Source of the DNA: Candidatus Eiseniibacteriota bacterium
GTDB taxonomy: Bacteria > Eisenbacteria > RBG-16-71-46
Length of the DNA stretch: 44,070 bases
Direction of reading: 5' to 3'
NCBI GenBank assembly: GCA_016215625.1
Contig: JACRIW010000115.1
Location: 1-44,070, forward strand
The position numbers and the translations under genes are program-made. The notes below the pieces were generated by a model that was not told the DNA's origin, did not search any database, and saw nothing but the letters and a program-made list of their open reading frames with translations. Shown in pieces: positions 28,289 through 36,300 of the stretch; position 1 is the stretch's first letter, and each line of letters begins with the position of its first letter.

Positions 28289-28882
28289 ATGAACCCGAAT
28301 GTGCAGCGTATGTCAGACGCCAGTCCGCCGGACGACGAACTCATCGCCCGGTCCGCACGTGGCGACCAGAAGGCGTTCGCCGAGATCATCCGCCGCTACC
28401 AGCGGTCGGTGTATCGGGTGGCGTACGCGCTGACTCGCAACACGTCGGACGCCGACGACCTGGCGCAGGAGACGTTCGTGCGCGCCTGGGGCGCGATCGG
28501 CCGGTTCGAGATCGGACAGCCGCTCTATCCCTGGCTCGCGCGGATCTGCACGAACCAGGCGTTCTCGCTGTTCCGCCATCGCAAGCGGCGCCCCGAGACG
28601 CCCATCGAACCCCTGGTGGAAGCCGGTCACCAGTGGGGGGTGGACGACGATCCGGCGGACCACACCGCCCGCAGCGAGCGCGACGAGTCCATTCGCGGGT
28701 GCTTCGCGGAACTCGCGCCCGAGTACCAGGCGGTGCTGGCCCTTCGAGTGATGCAGGACCTGAGCTACGACGAAATCGCCCGGACCCTGAACGTGCCGAT
28801 CGGCACGGTGATGTCGCGCCTCTCTCGCGCGCGGGCCGAGCTGAAGAAACGCATGCAGCAGCGCAGTGGGGACGTGACATGA
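28289..28882 (+). CDS. ECF-type RNA polymerase sigma factor
   Basis: The 197-residue product has the two ECF sigma domains. Region 2 runs 'LIARSARGDQKAFAEIIRRYQRSVYRVAYALTRNTSDADDLAQETFVRAWGAI' with the conserved DADDLAQETFVRAW helix. Region 4 reads 'LAPEYQAVLALRVMQDLSYDEIARTLNVPIGTVMSRLSRARAELKK', the -35 recognising helix-turn-helix. Two starts are possible (28289 and 28310); neither has a ribosome-binding site. It overlaps the anti-sigma gene by ATGA. It probably directs an envelope response; divergent position suggests the flanking exported proteins as candidate targets, which is inference. Confidence 0.93.
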   Translation: MNPNVQRMSDASPPDDELIARSARGDQKAFAEIIRRYQRSVYRVAYALTRNTSDADDLAQETFVRAWGAIGRFEIGQPLYPWLARICTNQAFSLFRHRKRRPETPIEPLVEAGHQWGVDDDPADHTARSERDESIRGCFAELAPEYQAVLALRVMQDLSYDEIARTLNVPIGTVMSRLSRARAELKKRMQQRSGDVT

Positions 28883-30378
28883 GCCACCTCAGCGACGATC
28901 AGCTTTCGGCGCGCCTCGATGCTTCCGGCGTGGCCGACGCGGCCGCGGCGGAAGCCGCCGACCGGCACCTGGCGGATTGCGCCGAGTGCCGCGAGCGGCT
29001 GGCGGCGCTGTCCGAGCTGGACGCGTCGCTGAAGGGCGCGCTCACGCACGATCCGGGGGACGCGTATTTCGCGTCGTTCGCCGACCGCGTGAGCGCGCGC
29101 CTCGCGGCGTCGCCGGCCGAGGCGCCGGCCACGGCGCCGGCCACGGCGGCCTCGCCCGCGCGCGGAGCGGGCGGGTTCTTCGGCTGGCTGCTCTCGCCGC
29201 GCGGGCTGACGCTCGCGGGCAGCGCCGCCGGGCTCGCGGTCGTGGCGGCGCTGGCGTTCGTGCTTTCGCGCGACGGCGGCTCGGAGAAGTTCGCCGAGCA
29301 GGTCGCGCCGCGGTCGGTGGTCGGCACGGGCGGCGCCCCCGCCGCTGGCGCCTCCGCTGCCGCGCCGTCGCAGGAGTCGCAGGAGTCGCAGGCGCCGAAG
29401 GCGCCGCAGGCTGCCACCTCCGCCGCGCCCTCGGCGCCCGCGCCGAAGTCGAAACCACGGTCCGCGTCCGCCGAGCGCGAGGTCGCGCAGGCCCCCGCGG
29501 CCCGCCGCGAAGCCGCCACGGACATGCGTGCGCGCGAAGTGCGCACCGACGCCGCGGGTGAGCCCGTGCCGGTGCAGACGCAGTCGCAGGCGCTCGGCCG
29601 CCCGGCGCCCACGACCACGCCTGACAACGGCAGCGGCCCGGTGCGCGTGCGCAAGCCCCAGACGGTGACGCCCATGACGGGCGCTCCCGCCACGAGCGCG
29701 CCCAAGTCGAGCACGCCGGCGCAGCGCGCGCCCGAACCGGTCGAGACCGCCGCGCCGGCCCCGGCGCCCGTGGCGACCGCTCCCGCGCCTTCGGCGCCTT
29801 CGGCGCCTGCGGTGCCTGCGGCGCCCGCGCCCACCAAGCCGCGGTTCGACGTGAGCCGGCTGTTCGAGAAGGCCAAGTCCGCCGCGGGCAGCGCTTCCGG
29901 CTCCGCCGGCTCCGCCGGCTCGACGAGCGCGCCGCAGGCCACGTCGCAGGGCTTCTCGGCGCCGCCACAGACGAACGACGCCGTCGCCCCGAACGTGACG
30001 CCGCCGCCGGTTGCCGAAGGCGGCAAGCGCGTCCGCGAAGCCGGCGCACCGGGCGCCAACTTCCGCGCCTCGAGCTACGACATGGCGGCGTCGCGTGCTC
30101 GCGAGGCGGCCGCCGTGGCCGCGCGCACGCACGCGGCCTCCGATTGGGATCGCGCCTCGTCCGCATGGTCGCAGGCGGCGGCGATGACGGGCGAGCCCGC
30201 GCTGCAGCGGGCCGCGTACCGCGAAGCCGCACAGGCGCGCGCGACCGCGTGGCGGACCGAGCCGAACGAACTGCGCCGGGTCGCGGCGCGCTCGGCCGTG
30301 CGCGCGTGGCTGTCCGTGGCCGAACCCGGCGCGGAGCAGGACGAGGCGAAGCGTCTCGAAGCCGAACTGACGCGCTGA
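28879..30378 (+). CDS. Zinc-binding anti-sigma factor with membrane anchor and long low-complexity periplasmic region
   Basis: The 499-residue protein begins with a ZAS zinc-finger anti-sigma domain. It has the HxxxCxxC signature in 'ADRHLADCAECRERLAAL' (H30, C34, C37). One transmembrane helix follows ('GLTLAGSAAGLAVVAALAFVLS', about 109-130), then some 270 residues rich in Ala, Pro, Ser and Lys. Short coding repeats are visible there, such as QESQESQ, ATAPATA and SAGSAGS. The last ~100 residues are helical and Ala/Arg-rich ('SSYDMAASRAREAAAVAAR...SDWDRASSAWSQAAAM'). The N terminus should hold the ECF sigma factor at the membrane, with the exported part sensing or spanning the periplasm. It is much longer than typical anti-sigma factors (100-250 residues). 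Confidence 0.85.
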   Translation: MSHLSDDQLSARLDASGVADAAAAEAADRHLADCAECRERLAALSELDASLKGALTHDPGDAYFASFADRVSARLAASPAEAPATAPATAASPARGAGGFFGWLLSPRGLTLAGSAAGLAVVAALAFVLSRDGGSEKFAEQVAPRSVVGTGGAPAAGASAAAPSQESQESQAPKAPQAATSAAPSAPAPKSKPRSASAEREVAQAPAARREAATDMRAREVRTDAAGEPVPVQTQSQALGRPAPTTTPDNGSGPVRVRKPQTVTPMTGAPATSAPKSSTPAQRAPEPVETAAPAPAPVATAPAPSAPSAPAVPAAPAPTKPRFDVSRLFEKAKSAAGSASGSAGSAGSTSAPQATSQGFSAPPQTNDAVAPNVTPPPVAEGGKRVREAGAPGANFRASSYDMAASRAREAAAVAARTHAASDWDRASSAWSQAAAMTGEPALQRAAYREAAQARATAWRTEPNELRRVAARSAVRAWLSVAEPGAEQDEAKRLEAELTR

Positions 30379-30394
30379 GGCGCCGGGGCGTAAA

Positions 30395-30437
30395 CGAAAC
30401 GGGCGGTGCGGAAAAACTCCCCGCGCCGCCCGTTTCG
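30395..30437. terminator. Strong bidirectional terminator-like hairpin
   Basis: A 17-bp stem runs from CGAAACGGGCGGTGCGG (30395-30411) to CCGCGCCGCCCGTTTCG (30421-30437), with one G.T pair and a nine-base loop. The AAAC/GTTT base gives A-rich and T-rich flanks on both strands. It separates the convergent anti-sigma gene and cohesin operon. Confidence 0.75.
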
Positions 30438-30453
30438 CGTTCCGGCCCTTCAC

Positions 30454-31263
30454 TCAATGCACGACCACGAGCCTCCGCTGGGCCGAGCGCGCGCCGCTCT
30501 CGAGCCGCACGAAGTAGACGCCCACCGGCACGCGCGCGCCCCCACCGTCACGCAGGTCCCACGTCGGAGCGTGCGCACCCGCGGCGAGCACACCGTCCGC
30601 GAGCACGCGCACGAGCCTGCCGTCGAGCGCGTACACGGCGAGCCGTGCGCGCCCCGCCGCCGGAAGCGTGAAGGCCAGGCGCGCCGCCGAACGTGCCGGC
30701 GAAGGCGCTGCGGGCGCGAGGGCGAACGCGATCGTGCCCGCAGCGTCCACGCCCGAGACGCCGTTGCGCACCCGCAGCACCCCGCCCGTCGTGACCGTGG
30801 CGGGCGTGCCGTCGTTGAACCAGAAGTGTTCGAACTCGAGCGGCATGTTCGAGCCGAGGGGCGCCGACGGGAGGATCGTGAATCGCAGCGTGACCACCCG
30901 CGTGGACGCCGACGCGAGCGGCGGCGCGCCCGCCGTGGCGAGCGCGACGAACGACGGGTTCGCGTTCGTGAACGGCGTGCCCCATGGCTGCAGCATGCCG
31001 TCGTTGAGCACGGTCACGCTCTGCACGACGGACGGATCGAGCGGGATCCGGAAGTCCACCGAGAAGATCCCGAGCCCGGTCGGGGCGACGGACGCCGTGA
31101 CCGGCACGTCCACCGTCGCGCCGGGCGCGGCGTCCTGGATGGGCATCGAGATCGTGACGGGCACCGCCTCGGCGAGCGGCGCGACGCCGAGCGTGAGCAC
31201 GACGAAGGCCGCGACGGCGAGGCGCGGCACGAGGCCGCGGTGGGTTGCATGAGTGGCGTTCAT
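30454..31263 (-). CDS. Secreted single-cohesin-domain protein with FlgD-like C-terminal sorting domain
   Basis: The 269-residue protein has a signal peptide ('RLAVAAFVVLTLGVAPLAEA', cleavage about residue 33). A cohesin-like beta-sandwich follows at about 36-166: 'ISMPIQDAAPGATVDVPVTASVAPTGLGIFSVDFRIPLDPSVVQSVTVLNDG' and, at its end, 'EHFWFNDGTPATVTTGGVLRVRNG', the usual last strand. The C-terminal ~90 residues are the sorting module ('ARLAVYALDGRLVRVLADG...TWDLRDGGGARVPVGVYFVRL'). The ATG overlaps the stop of the three-cohesin gene by 4 nt, so both are made together. The likely role is to bind a dockerin at the cell surface. Confidence 0.75.
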   Translation of the reverse strand: MNATHATHRGLVPRLAVAAFVVLTLGVAPLAEAVPVTISMPIQDAAPGATVDVPVTASVAPTGLGIFSVDFRIPLDPSVVQSVTVLNDGMLQPWGTPFTNANPSFVALATAGAPPLASASTRVVTLRFTILPSAPLGSNMPLEFEHFWFNDGTPATVTTGGVLRVRNGVSGVDAAGTIAFALAPAAPSPARSAARLAFTLPAAGRARLAVYALDGRLVRVLADGVLAAGAHAPTWDLRDGGGARVPVGVYFVRLESGARSAQRRLVVVH

Positions 31264-33329
31264 GAGCGCCTCGAGGAGATCACGACGAGCTTGCGGGAGA
31301 GCGACCGTTCGCCCGCGGCGAGCCGCACGAAGTAGATGCCGGCGTCCACGCCGGCGCCGCGATCGTCGCGGCCGTCCCAGGTCACGTCGTGGCGGCCCGG
31401 CTCCATCGTGCCGTCCACGAGCGTGCGGACGCAGCGTCCGTCCACGCCGTAGATCGCGAGTTGCACCCGGGCACGTGACGGCAGCGCGAACGGGATGCGG
31501 CATCCCGTTCGCACGGGATTCGGCGCGCTCTCGCCGAGTGCGAACGCGAGCGCCTCACCGCTCTCGACGTCCGCGAGATTGCGCACCTGGATCGTGCCGT
31601 TCACGACCTGCGCGTCGGGATCGCCCTCGTTGAAGATCAACTGCGACACCGTGAGCGGGATGTTCGTTCCCGTGGCCGCCGCCGGCGAGATATCGAACTC
31701 GAGCATGCACAGCTCGAGCGCCGAGTCGTCGAAAGGCGTCGGGCCCGCGGCGGCGATCGTGATCGAGTTCGCGGTCGTCACGCGCACGCCGGGGTCGGGG
31801 CCCCAGAGCGACCACAGCGACGAGTTCGTCGTGCGCGCACCGGTGATGCCCGTGCCCGACCACGAGACCTTGAACTGCTCCGACACCACGCCGAGCGCGC
31901 CGACGCCTCGATCGGACAGCAGCGGCACGCGCACGGTCGAGCCGGGCCGGCACATCACCGTGCCGAGCGTCGCCTTGAAGTCGTACACGCGTACCGACGT
32001 GTTGAGGTCGGTCGAGCCGATGGCGTCCGTGGCGCGCACCTGCGTGACACCGCTGTGCACGGCGGAGAGCAACCCCGTGGGGCTGATGGTCGCGACGGTC
32101 GGGTCGAGCACCGTCCACGTGAGCGGAAGCGTGGGCGAGCCGAACACGGTCATCTGCTGCGACTGACCCGCGAGCAGCGTGACCTGCTCGGGGCTCACCG
32201 TGATGGCGGGAAGGGCGCTCACGGTGATCGAGCCGTTCGTGGTCTTCGCGGGAAGCGTCTCGTTGAAGAGCGCGTTCGACAGGATGAGCGTCGAACTGCT
32301 CGAGACCACCGGAGACGCCGTGAACGTCACGTAGCAGAGCACGCCCGAACCGCTCAGGTCGGTGCCGCCCGCGAAGTCCACGGTGCAACGGTTGGACGTG
32401 CCGCCGATCGACACCGTGCCCCAGCCGTTCAGCAGCGTGCCCAGCGGGGTCGAGACACCGTACGAGGCCACCATGTTGTTGGACCACGTCAGCGTGAACT
32501 GGCCCGCGCGGATCCCGAGCCCCGCGAGCGACGTGACGGTGATCGGCACCGACACGGTCTGACCGAGCGGTGTGACGCCCACGCCGGCCGTCAGACCCAT
32601 GCCGCGAACCGCGATCACGCCAGTCGTCGTCGAAGAGTGCAGCGCGGCATCGGTACCCGTCACGGTCACGGTGCCGGGCGCGACGCCCGTGAGCAGGCCC
32701 GTGCTCGAGATGGTCGCGACGGCCGGGTTGCTCGTCTGCCACGTCATCGGGTTCGTGACCGACCCGCTCACGGAGAACTGCAGCGTCTGGCCGCGGACCA
32801 CTTCGCCCGCGTCGGGCGAGACGTCGATCTGCGGCGTGGCGAGGATCGTGAGCGTGCCGCTCGACACGGTGGCCGTGGGGGAGCCTTCGTTGAACACCAC
32901 GTTCGAGAGCGTGAGCGAAGACGCCGACGCGCCGAGCTGGGCGGGGTTCACGACGAAGCGCACCTTGAACAGCGCGCCGGCGCCGGAAAGCGCGGTGGTG
33001 CCGGCGCTCGAGAACGTGATCTTGCCCGTGCCGCCGACGTTCGTGACGGCGAACGCGGGCGTGTTCCAGCCGGCGGCTCCCGTGAGCGTGCCGGTCGTGA
33101 GCACGTCCACTGCGGTGACGAGCGTGTTGTTGTACGACACGCTCATCTGCGCGGACATCACCCCGAGCCCGGTCATGCTCGCGGTGTTCACGTCGATGTC
33201 CACGGTCTGGCCCGCGGCACCGCTGCCGGTGCCGAACGAGAGCGCAACCGCGCCGGCGAGTCCCGCCCCCGCGGCCGAAGCCGCGAGCGCGAGCGCCGAT
33301 GCGAGCGCCCAACTGCGCAGGAGTTTCAT
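31260..33329 (-). CDS. Secreted scaffoldin-like protein: three cohesin-like domains alternating with two BIG2 domains
   Basis: The 689-residue protein has a signal peptide (about 1-27) followed by a regular layout. Cohesin 1 spans about 28-162 ('VDIDVNTASMTGLGVMSAQMSVSYNNTLV' to 'VVFNEGSPTATVSSGTLTI'). BIG2-like 1 spans about 166-242 ('QTSNPAVATISSTGLLTGVAPGTVTVTGTD'). Cohesin 2 spans about 246-371 ('LSNALFNETLPAKTTNGSITV'). BIG2-like 2 spans about 375-447 ('VLDPTVATISPTGLLSAVHSGVTQVRATD'). Cohesin 3 spans about 451-583 ('QLIFNEGDPDAQVVNGTIQV'). The FlgD-like sorting module is about 595-689. Each cohesin ends with the same FNEG.P.A...NGTI.V strand. It starts 29 nt after the dockerin-protein stop and overlaps the one-cohesin gene by ATGA. 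The role is probably surface assembly; no catalytic domain is present. Confidence 0.8.
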   Translation of the reverse strand: MKLLRSWALASALALAASAAGAGLAGAVALSFGTGSGAAGQTVDIDVNTASMTGLGVMSAQMSVSYNNTLVTAVDVLTTGTLTGAAGWNTPAFAVTNVGGTGKITFSSAGTTALSGAGALFKVRFVVNPAQLGASASSLTLSNVVFNEGSPTATVSSGTLTILATPQIDVSPDAGEVVRGQTLQFSVSGSVTNPMTWQTSNPAVATISSTGLLTGVAPGTVTVTGTDAALHSSTTTGVIAVRGMGLTAGVGVTPLGQTVSVPITVTSLAGLGIRAGQFTLTWSNNMVASYGVSTPLGTLLNGWGTVSIGGTSNRCTVDFAGGTDLSGSGVLCYVTFTASPVVSSSSTLILSNALFNETLPAKTTNGSITVSALPAITVSPEQVTLLAGQSQQMTVFGSPTLPLTWTVLDPTVATISPTGLLSAVHSGVTQVRATDAIGSTDLNTSVRVYDFKATLGTVMCRPGSTVRVPLLSDRGVGALGVVSEQFKVSWSGTGITGARTTNSSLWSLWGPDPGVRVTTANSITIAAAGPTPFDDSALELCMLEFDISPAAATGTNIPLTVSQLIFNEGDPDAQVVNGTIQVRNLADVESGEALAFALGESAPNPVRTGCRIPFALPSRARVQLAIYGVDGRCVRTLVDGTMEPGRHDVTWDGRDDRGAGVDAGIYFVRLAAGERSLSRKLVVISSRRS

Positions 33330-33358
33330 GACGTCGTCCCCTTTCCCTCGCGTCCGCG

Positions 33359-36300
33359 TCAGCGGACGACGACGAGACGCTGGGTGAAGGACGACGCGCC
33401 CACACGGGCGCGGACGAAGTAGAGGCCCGAGGCGGCGGCGGAGCCGTCATCGCGCGCCAGGTCCCACGTGAGCGTGTGCAGGCCGGCGCCGAGCGGCGCG
33501 TGCGCGAGCGTGCGCACGTGGCGCCCCGCCACGTCCACGATGCTCACCTGCGCGGCCGCAGAGCGGTCGGCGGTGCCGATGGTCAGCTGGATCGTCGCCG
33601 GGCCCTTCGCCGGGTTCGGCGACGGATGTCCGAGCAGCGACAGCCGCGGCGCGACCGGCGTGCCGCCGGAGGAGGCCGCGACCTCGTTCACGCGGGCGAG
33701 CGTGAGCGCGGGGACATGGAACGGCTCGTCGCCTGCCGTGAAGCGCAGCGTCGCGACCGTGCCGCTCGCGAACGGCTCGAGCACCGCCATCGCGACCGCG
33801 GCGGTGGAACCGTCCACGCGGCTCGCCTTCAGGGCGCCGCCGTTCGCGGGCTCGAAGCCCGAGAGGAGCGAGGCGTCGCCGTCCTCGAGACGCAGTTCGA
33901 GCGCGTAGCCGGGTGCGTCACCCGTCACGTGCACGGGCACCACCCATTCGGCGCCCTCGCGCACGGCGTCGCCGAGCGATACCGCGAACGAGCCGGTCGC
34001 GCGTTCGACGAACCGCCGCGCCGCGAGCGCGCCGTCGGGCGCTTCGTGTGCGCCGGTGGCGGCCGCGGGGAACGCGGGGATCGCGCCCGCGACCCACTGC
34101 AGGATGAGCGAACCGTCGAACGCGGTGACGCCGAGCGAGCCGCTGACGTCGCCGACGAGCTTCTGCAGCGGCGAGAGCGAGATCGCGCTCACCGCATACT
34201 GCAGCGCGAGCGATGCGTCGTACGCGAGCACGACACCGTTCAGCGAGATGTCGCCGAGCAGCGGATTCTGGATGCCGCTCGTGGCGAACGGCGTGTAGTC
34301 CACGTTGTTGCTCACGGCGTCGCCAAGGCCGGCGTTCGTGCCGAGCCCGCAGAGATCGGCCGTGGCCGAGGCGTCGTTCGGACCCGAGGGCGCGCCCCAC
34401 CAATTGCCGTCGGCGCTCACGCAGAACGCGTTACCCGTGTTGTTGATCGCGGAGTACTGCTGGCCGTAGAGGCTGCACCCGTGGATCGTCGGGTTGCTGG
34501 AGCCCTCGACCGTGATGCCCGTCGCGTTGTAGGCGAACAGCGTCGAATCGATGGAGGGTGAGGAGTTCACGCAGCGGATCGCGCCGTAAGACGTGCCGCT
34601 TCCGCCGTAGCGGAACACGCAGTTGCGGAAGCGCACCTGCGGGTCGATCGCGGTGCCGTCGATCTGGACGTAGCCCCAGTCCCCGAAGGACGGGCTCGAG
34701 GCGGCGCCGTCGGCGTTCGAGTCGCCTCCGTAGAAGTCGTCCTTCCACGAGGTGAACACGATCATGCTGTCGGGTTGCGTCCGGCCCTCGGCCTGGAAGG
34801 CGCGCTGCACCAGGATCGAACTTCCGCCGTAACCCTTCACCTGCACGCCGGGCTGCATCGAGAGCGTGGCGCCGAGGCCGACCGTGACCTGCCCGTTCAT
34901 GAAATAGGGCATGTTCTGCCGGCCGGCGACCGCGCGGATCTTCCACAGCACGTCCTGCGCGATGCTCTCGTTGATCACGCCGAGCGCGGTGTACCAGTTG
35001 CCGAGGAACCGGCAGTTGTTGAACACGGGCTCGCTGACGAGCGACAGGAACACCGGCGTGCCGTATCCCACCGCCGTGGTCGAGTCGAAGTCGCAGTTGT
35101 TGAACGTGGGCGTCGAGGCGCCCTTGATGTAGGCGGGCGCCGTGTGGTTGCGGGTGAAGATGCAGTTGTTCAGCGTCGGGCCGGCGCTCACCAGATTCAG
35201 CACACCTTCGGAGTAGCCGCCGTAACGGAACCGGCAATGGTCGAAACGGTTCACGAGGTCGTTGCTGACCGCGCTCAGGTAGAAACCCTGCCAGTGGGCG
35301 GGGGTGGGAGTCGTCGCCGCGCCGTCGCCCATCACGTCCTGACCGAACTGGTCGTCCGCCAGCGAAGTGAAGATGATCAGGCTGTCGGGCTTGCCGATCG
35401 CCGAAACGGCGCCATCCACGGCCACGTAGGTGCCCGTCGGGTCGTTGAAGATGCGCCCGAACTTGATCACGACGCCGGGGTCGATGGTCCACTTGGCGCC
35501 GAAGGCGATGGTGATGGTCGTGGACGGCACGTAGTTGAGATTCGAGTACGGGCCGATCTTGCCGACGCGCGTGCGCACGTCCTGCGCGACCGTCTCGCCG
35601 AGAATGCCGAGCGCCAGATACTGCGAGTTCGCGAACGTGATGACGTTGCCGTAGGTGGGGTTGCTCACGAGCGACACGACGATCGGGAGCTGCTGGCAGT
35701 TGAGGATGTTGAGCGAGTCGAGCGAAGGCGCCGAGGTGCCCGCGATCGTGAATGCCGTGCGGATCTGGAAGAACTCGAGTCGCGCGAATCGCGGCGATGC
35801 GCTGTTCGTGCCGAGCACGCCGTTCGCGTTGCCGCTGCCGCAGAACTGGAACAGGACGTTGCGCACGACGCAGGCGGCGTCCACCGACGTGTCGTTGAAG
35901 TCGATCGTGCCCCAGTCGCCCGCCTGCGGCGTGTTGCTGTCGGTCGGCGTGGTGTCGCCCGCGAGGGCGTCGTCGCGGCGCGACGTGATGAACACGCGAC
36001 CCGTCGTGTTGTTCGAGCCGACGATGTTCAGCGCGCCGTTCACGTTGAACAGGCTGTATGCGCCCGTGGGCTTGAGCACGACCTGCGGATCCACCGCCAG
36101 CGTGACGCCGCTCGCGATCGTGATCGTGCCCGTGGGCAGGTAGGCGAACGTGGGGCTCGCCGGATTGCCGACGTTCGGGCGGTACCGGATGCGGCAGTTC
36201 TGGGACAGCGTCTCGGAGAGCAGCGCGAGCGCGTTGTAGCCGTTCGTCGTGTACGTGTTGTTCGTGCTGATCTGCGGGTCCGACAGCACGCTCATGACGA

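Noticed and set aside
29361..29930. Short tandem repeats resembling a repeat array (GCAGGAGTC, GCGCCTTCG, TCCGCCGGC)
   Set aside because: The units are 9 bp or less, in frame, and encode QES, PSA and AGS runs in a disordered region. There is no spacer structure, so this is not a CRISPR array.
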